A DNA stretch of 64,000 nt, from assembly GCF_025398195.1 (NCBI RefSeq), contig NZ_JAODNV010000011.1, positions 123,497-187,496 of the forward strand. The letters are read 5' to 3'. Both the position numbers and the translations under genes were made by a program. Origin of the DNA: Chelativorans petroleitrophicus. Its GTDB lineage: Bacteria > Pseudomonadota > Alphaproteobacteria > Rhizobiales > Rhizobiaceae. Position 1 is the stretch's first letter. Every line of letters starts with the position of its first letter. Positions 1-9,647 of the stretch are shown in pieces. The notes under the pieces are model-generated. The model searched no databases. It was not told where the DNA came from and worked only from the letters and a program-made list of their open reading frames with translations.

Positions 1-663
1 CACCGAAATCTCGCCGTGCGCCGTCTGGCGATGCACCTCGCCCTCCTGTAGGATAAGCACACTACCCTGCTCCCGCTCCAAGGCAGCACCCCGCCGGGCG
101 TGATAAACGAGCTTCAACTCGGGATCGCGGCTGTCCGCCACGAAGATGCCGCCGAGCAGGCCGTCGGGCAGCCTTTTCGATACCTGCACGAAGAGGCTGT
201 CATCCACCTCGTGGAATGTGCCTTCCGAAAGCACGGTTGTGATCAGGTTAGCATTGGCGCGCGCCAGGATCTGCCGCATGGTCTGGCGCGCATAGGGCTC
301 AAGCAGATTGTTGATCGCGAACGCGGCGACGCTGGCCGCAACGGCAACGATCAGAATCGGCCGGATCACCGTCGTGCGGGGAGATCCGGCCGCGTTGATC
401 ACAACCAACTCCGAATCCGCGTTCATGGTCGCGAGCGTCTGGGCCACCGCGATGCCGATGACGAACGGCATGATGACGGGGAGGACGGCCGGCAGAGCCA
501 GAAGCGCCACGGTGAAGAAGGTGGCGGCCGATTGCCCGCTGCTTGTTACCAGATCGATGCGGTTGAGAACCTGCGTGGTCCAGACGATGAGGACGAGCCA
601 GGAGAGGGAGGCGGCGAAGATCGCCAGCGTCCGCCGCAGAATATAGAGCTCGATCACCTTCAT
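1..663 (-). CDS. lptF: LPS export permease LptF, 5' part only
   Basis: Inner-membrane permease subunit of the LptB2FG complex, which extracts lipopolysaccharide from the inner membrane and feeds the periplasmic Lpt bridge. The 221 visible residues start MKVIELYILRRTL and hold transmembrane segments near residues 10-32, 50-75 and 95-115, followed by the start of the periplasmic beta-jellyroll (LLEPYARQTMRQIL, then GTFHEV). This order fits the YjgP/YjgQ family. The C-terminal half lies beyond the left edge. The gene is divergent from the aminopeptidase gene across about 255 bases, as in many Rhizobiales. LptG shares the fold, but lptF is normally the one beside pepA, so the assignment rests on context as well as sequence. 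Confidence 0.9.
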   Translation of the reverse strand, partial: MKVIELYILRRTLAIFAASLSWLVLIVWTTQVLNRIDLVTSSGQSAATFFTVALLALPAVLPVIMPFVIGIAVAQTLATMNADSELVVINAAGSPRTTVIRPILIVAVAASVAAFAINNLLEPYARQTMRQILARANANLITTVLSEGTFHEVDDSLFVQVSKRLPDGLLGGIFVADSRDPELKLVYHARRGAALEREQGSVLILQEGEVHRQTAHGEISV

Positions 664-918
664 CGCCGGGTATGTTCCTCGCGTTGATGGCCACTATTGG
701 GCGTGCCGGCGCAAGGAGCGGCAGGAACGTCCCCGCGCGAATTTGATGCAAACAGGCCTAAGGAAGCGGAAAGGAACGCGGTTAACAAGAGCTTGCCGCC
801 ACATTCGGGCGCCTCTGCCGCCTGCTTTCCGAAGAAAAGGCGCCGCCCGGCCTCTTGCCAATTCATTCAAAACCGCCAAGATCGCGACCGCCTCTTTCTT
901 GCGACAACAGGACATCCC

Positions 919-2418
919 ATGACCGAGAAACCGACCGTCACCTTTGCAAAATTTGCTGCGCCGAAGAAAGGCAGTGTGATCGTCCTCGTGCCGGAAGGGG
1001 GGAAACTGGGCGAGCCCGCGGCGGCTTGCGATCCGGCTGACATTCTTCCGAAGATATTCGCGACGACTGACTTCAACGGCAAGCTCGCCGCCAGCGTCGA
1101 GGCGCTTGCCCCGCAGGGCACGGCCTATGACCGGCTCACCGCCGTCGGCACCGGCAAGGTGGACGGTCTTAACGAGGAAGCGTGGCTGAAGATTGGCGGC
1201 GCGGCAGCGGCGGCCGCCAAGAACGCCACCGAGGTGACGCTCGTGGCCGACGTCGCGGGCGCCGAAATTGCAGCCGCCGACATTGCCTCGATCGGTCTCG
1301 GTATCCTGCTGCGTTCCTATGTCTTCGACAAGTACAAGACCAAGAAGGAGGAAAACGGGGCGAAGCAGCCCAGCAGGGGTAAGGCGGTCAGGTTCACCAT
1401 CCAGTGCGCCGATCCGGCGGCGGCGCGGAAAGCATTCGCGGACGCCGAAGCGGTCGCTGACGGCGTCTATCTGGCGCGCGACCTGGTCAACGAACCGGCC
1501 AATGTGCTGGGTCCGGTGGAATTCGCTGAAAAGGTGCGCGAGCTCGAAGAACTCGGCGTCAAGGTCGATATCCTGACCGAGAAGGAATTGCAGAAGCTCG
1601 GCATGCGTGCCCTCCTTGGCGTCGCGCAAGGCTCCGTGCGCCCGCCGCGGGTCGCCATCATGCGCTGGAGCGGTGGCAAGGTGAGGGAAAAGCCGGTAGC
1701 CTTCGTCGGAAAGGGCGTCGTCTTCGATACCGGCGGTATCTCGATCAAGCCGGCCGCCAATATGGAGGATATGAAGGGCGACATGGCGGGTGCCGCCGCC
1801 GTGGTCGGTCTCATGCGCGCACTGGCAGCGCGCAAGGCCAAGGCGAATATCGTCGGCATGATCGGGCTGGTCGAGAACATGCCCGACGGCAATGCACAGC
1901 GCCCGGGCGACATCGTCACTTCCATGTCGGGACAGACGATCGAGATCATCAACACCGATGCGGAGGGCCGGCTGGTGCTGGCGGACCTGCTCTGGCACTG
2001 CAAGGAGCAGTTCAAGCCGCAATTCATCGTCAATCTGGCCACTCTGACCGGTGCCATCCTGATCGCCCTGGGCAATGCCTATGCAGGTCTTTTCTCCAAT
2101 GACGACCAGCTCGCCGAACGGCTTGCGGAGGCGGGCAACGCCACCGGGGAAAAGGTCTGGCGTATGCCGCTCGGCCCGGAATACGACAAGCTGATCGACA
2201 CCAAGAACGCCGACATGAAAAATACCGGCGGACGCAATGCGGGCTCGATCACGGCGGCCCAGTTTCTGAAGCGCTTCGTGGGCGAGACGCCCTGGGCTCA
2301 TTTGGACGTGGCAGGAACCGCGATGGCTTCGCCATCGAGCGAGATCAACCAGTCCTGGGCCTCCGGCTTTGGCGTGCGCCTGCTCGACCGGCTAGTAGCC
2401 AATCACTACGAGGGGTGA
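919..2418 (+). CDS. pepA: Leucyl aminopeptidase (M17 family)
   Basis: Cytosolic two-metal aminopeptidase that releases N-terminal residues from peptides; PepA proteins can also bind DNA. The 499-residue length is normal. The family signature NTDAEGRL is at residues 345-352, preceded by the metal and active-site segment [15 protein letters not shown]. The N-terminal third is the poorly conserved macrodomain-like part. ATG 919 was chosen because it gives the usual [12 protein letters not shown] start; the frame is open further upstream but shows no family similarity there. The holC gene follows after 7 bases, so the two are probably co-transcribed. Confidence 0.97.
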   Translation: MTEKPTVTFAKFAAPKKGSVIVLVPEGGKLGEPAAACDPADILPKIFATTDFNGKLAASVEALAPQGTAYDRLTAVGTGKVDGLNEEAWLKIGGAAAAAAKNATEVTLVADVAGAEIAAADIASIGLGILLRSYVFDKYKTKKEENGAKQPSRGKAVRFTIQCADPAAARKAFADAEAVADGVYLARDLVNEPANVLGPVEFAEKVRELEELGVKVDILTEKELQKLGMRALLGVAQGSVRPPRVAIMRWSGGKVREKPVAFVGKGVVFDTGGISIKPAANMEDMKGDMAGAAAVVGLMRALAARKAKANIVGMIGLVENMPDGNAQRPGDIVTSMSGQTIEIINTDAEGRLVLADLLWHCKEQFKPQFIVNLATLTGAILIALGNAYAGLFSNDDQLAERLAEAGNATGEKVWRMPLGPEYDKLIDTKNADMKNTGGRNAGSITAAQFLKRFVGETPWAHLDVAGTAMASPSSEINQSWASGFGVRLLDRLVANHYEG

Positions 2419-2425
2419 TCGCCCT

Positions 2426-2872
2426 TTGGAAGTCCTCTTCTACCATCTGACCGAGTCGACGCTCGAAGAGGCACTGCCTCCCCTGGTGGAGAAATGCCTC
2501 GAACGAGGCTGGCGGGTCGGAATCCAGACGGTGAGCGAGGAACGCCGCGACGCGCTCGATGCGCGGCTGTGGACCTTCCGCGACGACGCCTTCGTGCCAC
2601 ACGGAACGGACCGGGAGCCGCACGCTGCCGAACAGCCTGTGCTGCTTACCACCACCGCCGCCAACCCGAACGGGGCGACGGTGCGTTTCCTCGTGGAGGG
2701 CGCCGCGCCCGAAGGACTCAATGGCTACGAGCGCGCGGTCTTCCTGTTCGACGGTCACGATACAATGCAGCTCGAGGCTGCCCGCGAGCACTGGAAAGCC
2801 ATGAAGGCCGCCGGCCATGACGTGACCTATTGGCAGCAGGGGCCGGACCGACGGTGGCAGAAGAAGGCGTGA
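2426..2872 (+). CDS. holC: DNA polymerase III chi subunit, TTG start
   Basis: Chi subunit of the clamp-loader assembly, which links DNA polymerase III to single-strand binding protein. The 148-residue product has the family pattern: EVLFYHLTES at the N terminus, a central LWTFRDDAFVPHG, and VFLFDGHD near residues 110-117. No ATG lies in frame between the pepA stop and the conserved start. The start is therefore TTG at 2426, with the purine-rich GAGGGG overlapping the end of pepA as ribosome binding site. The gene is convergent with gmk over 61 bases that contain only a weak GCCGTTACGGC palindrome. Confidence 0.92.
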   Translation: MEVLFYHLTESTLEEALPPLVEKCLERGWRVGIQTVSEERRDALDARLWTFRDDAFVPHGTDREPHAAEQPVLLTTTAANPNGATVRFLVEGAAPEGLNGYERAVFLFDGHDTMQLEAAREHWKAMKAAGHDVTYWQQGPDRRWQKKA

Positions 2873-2933
2873 TGCCAGCCTGAAAGCTTCGAGCCCCGCT
2901 CGCCCAGCGTCCGCACCCAGCCGTTACGGCGGT

Positions 2934-3590
2934 CTATTCGATCTCTTCCTTGAGCAGGCCGGCAACGAAATCTTCAAGCCCCGTTCGGCGCTCCCGGCGC
3001 AGGCGTTCAGCCGCCACGATGGCGCGCACCGACTCGAAAGCGCGGTTCAGATCGTCATTGACGATGACATAGTCGTAGTCGCGCCATTGCTCGATCTCAT
3101 GGCGCGCATTCTTAAGCCGCTTTTCTATGATCTCGGCCGTATCCTCCGCGCGCCTCGTAAGCCGCGCCAGCAATTCCTTCATGGTTGGCGGCAGTATGAA
3201 GACTGAGACGATGTCGTCCGGCATCTTCTCGCGCAGCTGCGCAGCCCCCTGCCAATCGATGTCGAACAGCATGTCGCGGCCTTGGGCGACCGCCTCCCCC
3301 ACCGGTTTGCGCGGCGTGCCGTAATAGTTTCCGTGCACTTCCGCCCATTCCAACAGTTCGCCACTGTCGCGCAGCATCTCGAACTCGCGCATGGTCTTGA
3401 AATGATAGTGCACCCCTTCAATCTCGCTGGAGCGGCGGGGCCGGGTCGTTACGCTCACGGAGAGCTGGAATGCCTCGTCATGCTCGAGGATGCTGCGCGC
3501 GATGGTGGATTTGCCCGCGCCCGACGGAGAAGAGAGCACGAGCATGATCCCCTTGCGGCGGATATTGGCGGACGGGGACGCGGACGGCAT
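2934..3590 (-). CDS. gmk: Guanylate kinase
   Basis: Phosphorylates GMP to GDP with ATP in purine nucleotide synthesis. The 218-residue protein has the P-loop SPSGAGKST at residues 21-29, the GMP-binding VTTRPRR and the TxR/Y motifs GVHYHF and NYYGTP. The N-terminal extension of about 14 residues before [16 protein letters not shown] is common in rhizobia. It lies 2 bases after yicC in the same direction and is the last gene of the fabF-mltG-yicC-gmk run. Confidence 0.97.
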   Translation of the reverse strand: MPSASPSANIRRKGIMLVLSSPSGAGKSTIARSILEHDEAFQLSVSVTTRPRRSSEIEGVHYHFKTMREFEMLRDSGELLEWAEVHGNYYGTPRKPVGEAVAQGRDMLFDIDWQGAAQLREKMPDDIVSVFILPPTMKELLARLTRRAEDTAEIIEKRLKNARHEIEQWRDYDYVIVNDDLNRAFESVRAIVAAERLRRERRTGLEDFVAGLLKEEIE

Positions 3591-3592
3591 TT

Positions 3593-4480
3593 CTACTCCA
3601 GATTCTGTAGCTGCTCGCGGAACCGGTCGATGGCGGCCTTCAGCTCCAGGCCGATCGCCGTGATCGAGGAGGCGTTGGACTTGGAGCAGAGCGTATTCGC
3701 TTCCCGGTTAAACTCCTGTGCAAGGAAATCAAGCTTGCGGCCGACCGGGCCGCCAGCGGCGAGCAGCGCGCGGGCGGAGGCGACATGCGTTTTAAGCCGG
3801 TCGATCTCCTCGCGGATATCGGCCTTGGTAGCAAGGAATGCCGCCTCCTGGTAGAGCCGTGCTTCGTCGAGCTCCGGGGCGGCATCCATCAGCTGGCGAA
3901 GCTGCTCCTTAAGACGCGCGCGAATGCTGGAAAGTTCGCGTGAGGGATCCGCTTCCGCCTGAAGCGTGAGGGCCTCGATTTCGGCAAGTTGCCCCTCGAG
4001 AATAGTACCGAGCGATGCCCCCTCGGCCTGCCGCGCGGCGGCCAGTTCCTCCAGCGCCCTGTCCAGCGCGGCAAGGGCCAGAGCATCCAGCCGTTCGCGT
4101 GTTTCCTCGTCGGCCGTTGCATCTGGCGCCTCCAGAACACCGCGCAGCGCAAGCAGCCCATCGGCGCGCGCTGGAGCCGCGCCGTGCTCCTCGTGGAGCC
4201 GGCGGGCAAGCTGCGCGAGCTGGAACAGAAATTCCTCGTCCACCACGGGACGGCGAAGGTCTGCTTCGCGTGTGATGGTCAGGCTTGCCTGAATGTTCCC
4301 GCGCGAGAAGCGCTGGGCGATACGCTGCTTGACCGGCTGTTCGAGCCGCTCGTGTCCCGGCGGAAGCCGCAGGCGCGCCTCTAGCCCCCGTCCGTTGACC
4401 GAACGCAACTCCCAGTACACCGTCGCCGCCTCGTCTTCGAGCGAGGCGCGGGCAAAGCCCGTCATACTCTCAAGCGCCAT
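3593..4480 (-). CDS. YicC/YloC family endoribonuclease
   Basis: Member of the YicC family, for which endoribonuclease activity has been described in enteric bacteria and Bacillus. The 295 residues begin with the hallmark MTGFARA (residues 6-12) and [12 protein letters not shown]. They end with the DUF1732-type segment [19 protein letters not shown] and [16 protein letters not shown]. The length is typical. The gene stands between mltG (45 bases upstream) and gmk (2 bases downstream), a conserved arrangement in alphaproteobacteria. The physiological targets cannot be read from the sequence. Confidence 0.93.
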   Translation of the reverse strand: MALESMTGFARASLEDEAATVYWELRSVNGRGLEARLRLPPGHERLEQPVKQRIAQRFSRGNIQASLTITREADLRRPVVDEEFLFQLAQLARRLHEEHGAAPARADGLLALRGVLEAPDATADEETRERLDALALAALDRALEELAAARQAEGASLGTILEGQLAEIEALTLQAEADPSRELSSIRARLKEQLRQLMDAAPELDEARLYQEAAFLATKADIREEIDRLKTHVASARALLAAGGPVGRKLDFLAQEFNREANTLCSKSNASSITAIGLELKAAIDRFREQLQNLE

Positions 4481-4525
4481 GCCTTCCCCCGCCGCGCTGT
4501 CCCGCCGCAGAGCCGTGCTGCTTCG

Positions 4526-5713
4526 TCAGTCGTCCAATTCCTGACCGATTGCGTTTTCCGTATCGGCAGCCTCGGCTGCCGCCTGTGCCGCCCTTTCCCG
4601 CTCGATTCTACGCCAGCGCGCTACGTTTTCATTGTGCTCAGCCAGAGTGGAGGCAAATACGTGGCCGCCATTGCCGTCAGCCACGAAATAGAGCTCGTCG
4701 GTGCGCGAGGGATTGGCGACCGCCTCCAGTGACGCCCGGCCCGGAATGGCGATCGGCGTGGGCGGGAGACCGTCGACCAGATAGGTGTTGTAGGGCGTTT
4801 TCTTCTCCAAGTCCGACCGATATATCGGCCGGCCCGCCGGCTTTCCCTCGCCGCCGAACAGGCCGTAGATCACCGTGGGATCGGACTGCAGGCGCATGCC
4901 GCGCTCCAGCCGATTAAGGAAAACGGCGGCCACGCGGGAGCGCTCGTCGGCCCTGCCTGTCTCCTTTTCGACGATCGAAGCCAGCGTGACGAATTCGTTG
5001 ATGTCCTTCAGCGGAAGGTCCTCAGCGCGCCGCTCCCAGATCTCCCTCACCAGCTCTTCCTGCTGCGCCGCCAGCCGCTCGACCACCTCCTTGCGCGACA
5101 GGCCGCGCGTGAAGCGCAGCGTATCGGCGGCGAGGCTTCCCTCCGGCGGCAGTTCCTCCGGCAGTTCGCCCGACAGTTCCTCGGTCTCCGCAATGCGCTT
5201 GAACACCTGGGCTACCGTCAGCCCCTCGGGGATGGTAAGCGAGTAAAGGACCGACTTGCCGCTTTCCAGAAGCTCCATGATATCGCGCATGGAGGCCCCG
5301 GCCTTGATCTCGTACTCGCCCGCCTTCAGCCGGCCATCGGCGCGATGGATGCGCACGCCGAGACGGAAAATCCGCGCGTCGCTGATCAGTCCGCGCCGCT
5401 CCAGCGTCTCCGCAATCTCGCGCACGCTCGTTTCGGGCGGGATCATGACCGTCTCGGTGGTTGTGGAGGGACCCGGAGCGTCGAAAGCCACCTTGCCTGC
5501 ATAGAAACCGATTCCGGCGACCACCAGAAGAAAAACAATCGAGGAGACCACGAAATTGAGGAACACCACGAACTGGTTGCGCGACTGGCGGGAGCGCTTT
5601 GGCGGTGGCGGCGTGCCCAGCTCGGGACGAAGCGTCTCACGCGCCGACCTGGCCAGAATGGGCCGCCCCGGCTGCTCCGTCGATCTGCTCAACTCACCCG
5701 AATCCCCGCTCAT
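4526..5713 (-). CDS. mltG: Endolytic murein transglycosylase MltG
   Basis: Membrane-anchored lytic transglycosylase that cuts nascent peptidoglycan strands and so sets glycan length. The 395 residues have a cytoplasmic proline- and arginine-rich N terminus, one transmembrane helix near residues 48-70, a LysM-like segment (VMIPPETSVREIAETL), and the YceG domain. The catalytic glutamate lies in ASIVEKETG and is followed by RVAAVFLNRL and SDPTVIYGL. The C-terminal tail is alanine- and glutamate-rich. The gene sits between fabF and yicC, as in related genomes. Confidence 0.95.
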   Translation of the reverse strand: MSGDSGELSRSTEQPGRPILARSARETLRPELGTPPPPKRSRQSRNQFVVFLNFVVSSIVFLLVVAGIGFYAGKVAFDAPGPSTTTETVMIPPETSVREIAETLERRGLISDARIFRLGVRIHRADGRLKAGEYEIKAGASMRDIMELLESGKSVLYSLTIPEGLTVAQVFKRIAETEELSGELPEELPPEGSLAADTLRFTRGLSRKEVVERLAAQQEELVREIWERRAEDLPLKDINEFVTLASIVEKETGRADERSRVAAVFLNRLERGMRLQSDPTVIYGLFGGEGKPAGRPIYRSDLEKKTPYNTYLVDGLPPTPIAIPGRASLEAVANPSRTDELYFVADGNGGHVFASTLAEHNENVARWRRIERERAAQAAAEAADTENAIGQELDD

Positions 5714-5808
5714 CGTCTCCTTATTCTCCTGCGTCGTCTCCGGCCATCAAAGACGCAGACTGCGGCACAATCACGTCAAGGCTTGGCGGGGCCGTGGGTG
5801 TCTTGCGA

Positions 5809-7065
5809 TCAACCCTCGTAGCGGCGGAAGACCAGCGAAGCGTTGGTGCCGCCAAAGCCGAAGGAATTGGAAAGCACCACGTCAATGCGGCGCTCACGCG
5901 GCTTGTTGGGCACCAGATCGATCGCCGTTTCGGCCTCGGGGTTGTCCAGATTGAGCGTCGGCGGCGCCACGTTGTCGCGAAGCGCGAGGATCGAGAAGAT
6001 CGCTTCCGCCGCACCGGCCGCACCGAGTAGATGCCCGATGGAGGATTTGGTGGACGACATGGAGACCTTGTCTGCCGCGTCTCCCATCAGGCGCTCCACG
6101 GCCTTCAGCTCGATCGTGTCGGCCATGGTGGAGGTTCCGTGCGCGTTGATGTAGTCGATGTCCGCTGGAGACAAACCGGCTCGCCTGAGTGCGGCGGACA
6201 TGCAGCGATAGGCCCCGTCGCCATCTTCGGCAGGCGCGGTGATGTGATAGGCGTCGCCCGAAAGGCCATAACCCACCACCTCGGCATAGATCCGCGCCCC
6301 GCGTGCCTTGGCGTGTTCCAGCTCTTCCAGAACCAGCACGCCCGCGCCCTCGCCCATGACGAATCCGTCGCGGTCGCGATCGTAGGGCCGCGAGGCCTTT
6401 TCGGGCGTATCGTTGAAGCTGGTGGAAAGCGCGCGGCATGCCGAGAAGCCCGCGATTGAAAGGCGCGTGATCGGCGATTCGGCACCGCCGGCCAGCATCA
6501 CATCCGCATCCCCCAGCATGATCAGCCGGGCGGCATCTCCGATGGCATGCGCGCCGGTCGAGCAGGCCGTGGCCACGGCGTGGTTCGGGCCCTTGAGCCC
6601 GTGCCGGATCGAAACCTGGCCGGAGACGAGATTGATGATGTTGCCCGGGATGAAGAACGGGCTGATGCGGCGCGCGCCGCGATCGCGAAGCTGGTAGGCG
6701 TTTTCGGCAATGCCCTCAATGCCGCCGATGCCGGAGCCGATCATCACGCCGGTGGCGCAGCGATCAGCCTCTGTCTTCGGCTCCCAGCCAGAATCGGCCA
6801 GCGCCTGATCGGCGGCGGCGATGCCATAGATAATGAAATCGCCCACCTTGCGCTGCTCGCGCGGCTCCAGGAAAGCGTCCGGATCGAACGCGCCCTCGCC
6901 TTCACGCGGAATCGGATTGGCGATCTTGCAGGGCAGGTCCTCGACCTCGAACTGCTCGATCCGCCGTGCTCCGCTCTTGCCTGACAGCAACTGCCGCCAG
7001 CTGTGCTCGGCACCGAGGCCGAGCGGCGAGAGAAGCCCCATTCCGGTGACGACGACGCGCCTCAT
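5809..7065 (-). CDS. fabF: Beta-ketoacyl-ACP synthase II
   Basis: Condenses acyl-ACP with malonyl-ACP in fatty acid elongation. The 418-residue protein has the catalytic cysteine at residue 168 (TACSTGAHAIG) and the two active-site histidines in NAHGTST and SIGHLLGAAG. The C terminus is SNSFGFGGTNASLVF, as expected for FabF. Start MRRVVVTGMG is standard. acpP, which encodes its carrier protein, lies 52 bases upstream on the same strand, so the pair is probably one transcription unit running on into mltG. Confidence 0.97.
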   Translation of the reverse strand: MRRVVVTGMGLLSPLGLGAEHSWRQLLSGKSGARRIEQFEVEDLPCKIANPIPREGEGAFDPDAFLEPREQRKVGDFIIYGIAAADQALADSGWEPKTEADRCATGVMIGSGIGGIEGIAENAYQLRDRGARRISPFFIPGNIINLVSGQVSIRHGLKGPNHAVATACSTGAHAIGDAARLIMLGDADVMLAGGAESPITRLSIAGFSACRALSTSFNDTPEKASRPYDRDRDGFVMGEGAGVLVLEELEHAKARGARIYAEVVGYGLSGDAYHITAPAEDGDGAYRCMSAALRRAGLSPADIDYINAHGTSTMADTIELKAVERLMGDAADKVSMSSTKSSIGHLLGAAGAAEAIFSILALRDNVAPPTLNLDNPEAETAIDLVPNKPRERRIDVVLSNSFGFGGTNASLVFRRYEG

Positions 7066-7117
7066 GTCGTGGATTGTCTCGCCTTTTTGGCCGCGCGAAA
7101 GACAGGCCGGACTTGCG

Positions 7118-7354
7118 TCAGGCCGTCGCCTTTTCGATGTACTTCACCGCGTCGCCTACGGTGAGGATCGTCTCGGCGGCGTCATCGGGAATCTCGACCC
7201 CGAATTCTTCCTCGAACGCCATCACCAGTTCAACGGTGTCGAGGCTGTCCGCGCCCAGATCGTCGATGAAGCTGGCCTGTTCGGTCACCTTGTCGGCGTC
7301 GACGCCAAGATGCTCGACGACGATTTTCTTGACGCGTTCTGCGGTATCGCTCAT
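7118..7354 (-). CDS. acpP: Acyl carrier protein
   Basis: Carries growing acyl chains on a phosphopantetheine arm in type II fatty acid synthesis. The 78-residue acidic protein has the attachment serine at residue 37 in [15 protein letters not shown] 7354 was chosen because it gives the usual MSDTAERV start and follows a GAGGG ribosome binding site about 10 bases upstream; an in-frame ATG eight codons earlier would place that site inside the coding region. The phosphopantetheinyl transferase that should load it (AcpS) is encoded near 49.5 kb. Confidence 0.97.
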   Translation of the reverse strand: MSDTAERVKKIVVEHLGVDADKVTEQASFIDDLGADSLDTVELVMAFEEEFGVEIPDDAAETILTVGDAVKYIEKATA

Positions 7355-7599
7355 TTTGAGTACCCTCGACTTCACCAATGTCTGGTCTTCGTTAGCGGCA
7401 GGCTTTCAGCTAATCAAGCTGAAAAGATGGCCGTATCAACGGCTTTCCGGCCCATTTCCACGCCTCTTTAGCAGCCTGCCGGCCCCCTCACCTGTTTCCC
7501 CTAGGAACGGGTGCGGCATAGCACGACGCCTTCTTCCGGCCAAGCTCGCCTCTGACGCTATTTGGCGCCTATCCGCCAGGGGGCAACCGGCGAATCGGG

Positions 7600-8337
7600 T
7601 CAAATCATGGCCATCCCGCCATTCACATGCAGGGTCTGCCCCGTCACATAGGCCGCCTCGTCGGAAGCCAGATAGACGACCGCGGAGGCCACCTCCGCAC
7701 CCGTGCCCATACGCTTCATGGGTATGGCAGCCATGATGGTTTCGCGCTGCTTTTCGTTCAGCTTGTCGGTCATGGCCGATTCAATGAAACCCGGCGCCAC
7801 GCAATTGACCGTGACGTTGCGCGTGGCGATCTCGTGGGCAAGCGACTTGGAGAAGCCAATGAGGCCCGCCTTGGAGGCGCCATAATTCGCCTGGCCCGGA
7901 TTGCCGGTGACGCCCACGACGGACGTGATGTTGATGATCCGCCCCCACCGGCGGCGCATCATCGGATGGGTCAGAGCGCGCGCAAGCCGGAAGGCCGCGG
8001 TCAGGTTGACCTCGAGAACGGCGTCCCAGTCCTCGTCGCTCATGCGCACGAACAGCCCGTCGCGCGTGATCCCCGCATTGTTGACAAGGATATCTACGCC
8101 TTCCAGCTCTGCTTCCGCTTTGGCGGCCAATTCCTTGACCTCCTCCCGATCCGACAAGTTTGCAGGAAAGATGCGGACGCGATCGCCGAGCTCGCCGGCA
8201 AGCGCTTCGAGCTTTTCCACGCGCGTGCCATGCAGGCCGACCGTGGCGCCCTGCGCGTGCAGAGCACGCGCGATCGCCTCGCCGATCCCGCCGGACGCCC
8301 CGGTAACCAGCGCCTTGCGGCCGCTGAGATCAAACAT
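7600..8337 (-). CDS. fabG: 3-oxoacyl-ACP reductase
   Basis: NADPH-dependent reductase of the fatty acid elongation cycle. The 245-residue short-chain dehydrogenase shows TGASGGIG for cofactor binding, NNAGITRDGL, the catalytic serine in INITSVVG, and YGASKAG for tyrosine and lysine. The C terminus is the FabG-typical YVTGQTLHVNGGMAMI. The start is ATG 8337, preceded by a strong GGAGAGGGAGAAG ribosome binding site; the next in-frame ATG upstream overlaps that site. It lies between fabD and acpP; about 245 bases separate it from acpP. Confidence 0.96.
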   Translation of the reverse strand: MFDLSGRKALVTGASGGIGEAIARALHAQGATVGLHGTRVEKLEALAGELGDRVRIFPANLSDREEVKELAAKAEAELEGVDILVNNAGITRDGLFVRMSDEDWDAVLEVNLTAAFRLARALTHPMMRRRWGRIINITSVVGVTGNPGQANYGASKAGLIGFSKSLAHEIATRNVTVNCVAPGFIESAMTDKLNEKQRETIMAAIPMKRMGTGAEVASAVVYLASDEAAYVTGQTLHVNGGMAMI

Positions 8338-8355
8338 CGTCTTCTCCCTCTCCAT

Positions 8356-8448
8356 GCAATTCCGGGAAAAAGCGGATACCGTTTCCGCGCGGAACTGCGA
8401 AACAGAAAATTAGATCATTCGGCGTTTCCACAAAACGCCGAAATGATC
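8356..8448. repeat. Double-hairpin intergenic repeat, rhizobial palindromic type
   Basis: The fabD-fabG gap is largely taken up by two adjacent foldable units. The first pairs GCAATTCCG (8356-8364) with CGGAACTGC (8390-8398), one mismatch, with GGAAA/TTTCC inside. The second pairs GATCATTCGGCGTTT (8413-8427) with AACGCCGAAATGATC (8434-8448), apart from one bulged base. From memory this resembles a repeat scattered between genes in Mesorhizobium-like genomes; that origin is recall, not something shown here. No second copy was seen in the window. It could also affect transcript stability between fabD and fabG. Confidence 0.6.
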
Positions 8449-8458
8449 CAGAGCTTCG

Positions 8459-9400
8459 CTATAGCAGCGCCTTCATCGCCGTTTCGATGTCCGCCGGATT
8501 GTTGACGGGTACGGCGGCGAGATCGCGATTTATACGGCGGGCCAAGCCCGTCAGCACCTTGCCGGCGCCGATCTCATACAATGTCTCTACGCCGTTTTCG
8601 CCCAACCATTCCACCGTTTCGCGCCAGCGGACGCGCCCTGTCACCTGTTCGACAAGGCGGCTGACGATCTCCTGCGGATCGGAAAGCGGACGGGCGGTCA
8701 CATTGGCAACCAGCGGCACAGAGGGCGCCTTTGCCTCCACCTCCGCCAGCGCCTCACGCATGCGCTCGGCGGCAGGCGCCATGAGGGCCGAATGGAACGG
8801 CGCTGATACCGGCAGCATGATGGCGCGTTTTGCGCCTTTTTCCGTGGCGAGCCGGGCTGCCTCTTCCACTGCCGCTTTCGCGCCGGAGATGACGAGCTGC
8901 CCGCCCCCATTGTCGTTGGCGATCTGGCAGAGGCCTGTCTGTTTCGCCGCATCGCAGGCGGCTTCGACATCGGCCGTCTCAAGCCCGATGATGGCGGCCA
9001 TCGCCCCCTCGCCTACTGGAACGGCGGCCTGCATGGCGTTGCCGCGGATGCGCAATAGCCGCGCCGTATCGGCAAGAGAGAAGGTGCCTGCGGCGGCAAG
9101 GGCGGAATATTCGCCCAGCGAATGGCCGGCGACATAGGCCACCTTGCCCACAAGCGAAAGGCCGCCCTTCTCCAGCACGCGCATGACCGCCATCGACACC
9201 GCCATCAGCGCGGGCTGGGCATTGGCCGTGAGGGTGAGTTCGTCCTCGGGCCCTTCCCACATGATCCTGGAAAGGCGCTGGTCCAGCGCGTCGTCCACTT
9301 CCTCGAAGACCTCGCGGGCTTCGGGAAAGGTTTCGGCAAGGTCACGGCCCATGCCGACGGCCTGGCTGCCCTGGCCAGGAAAGGTAAAGGCGATGCTCAT
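8459..9400 (-). CDS. fabD: Malonyl-CoA:ACP transacylase
   Basis: Moves malonyl groups from CoA to ACP and so supplies the extender unit for FabF. The 313 residues have the N-terminal FTFPGQGSQ, the catalytic serine 94 in AGHSLGEYSA, and the catalytic histidine in SAPFHSALM. Start MSIAFTFPGQG is standard. It is the first gene of the fabD-fabG-acpP-fabF run and is divergent from an ABC transporter. Its upstream region holds an 8-base inverted repeat, listed separately. Confidence 0.97.
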   Translation of the reverse strand: MSIAFTFPGQGSQAVGMGRDLAETFPEAREVFEEVDDALDQRLSRIMWEGPEDELTLTANAQPALMAVSMAVMRVLEKGGLSLVGKVAYVAGHSLGEYSALAAAGTFSLADTARLLRIRGNAMQAAVPVGEGAMAAIIGLETADVEAACDAAKQTGLCQIANDNGGGQLVISGAKAAVEEAARLATEKGAKRAIMLPVSAPFHSALMAPAAERMREALAEVEAKAPSVPLVANVTARPLSDPQEIVSRLVEQVTGRVRWRETVEWLGENGVETLYEIGAGKVLTGLARRINRDLAAVPVNNPADIETAMKALL

Positions 9401-9500
9401 CGGCGGCTATCTCCGGATTGCGTGCGCGATGCGGCGCAGGTGGTGGCCCAACGGCAGGCCCGCGTCAAGCCCTTTGCGCGAGGCCTTCCGAAACGCGGGC

Positions 9501-9523
9501 TGACATTTTGTCAGGAAATGTCA
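9501..9523. promoter_or_regulatory. Inverted repeat in the fabD/ABC divergent promoter region
   Basis: TGACATTT (9501-9508) and AAATGTCA (9516-9523) form a perfect 8-base inverted repeat with a 7-base spacer. On the minus strand it overlaps a TTGACA that could be a -35 box for fabD, but no good -10 box lies at the expected distance. It has the form of an operator for a dimeric regulator. No regulator can be named. Confidence 0.35.
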
Positions 9524-9647
9524 AGCGATGAGAGATCCTCTATGGCAAGCGCCCCGCGACTAGCCTATATGAAGCCGGCTTTGGCTCCGGCGCCTGCGCC
9601 GGGCTGCGGTGTGTCAGCGCACGGTATTCCCTTTAACGACGGTCCTC

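Noticed and set aside
694..2301. Long minus-strand open frame (535 codons) over pepA
   Set aside because: It is a shadow of pepA in high G+C DNA. The pepA frame has the M17 signature; the opposite frame shows no family motif.
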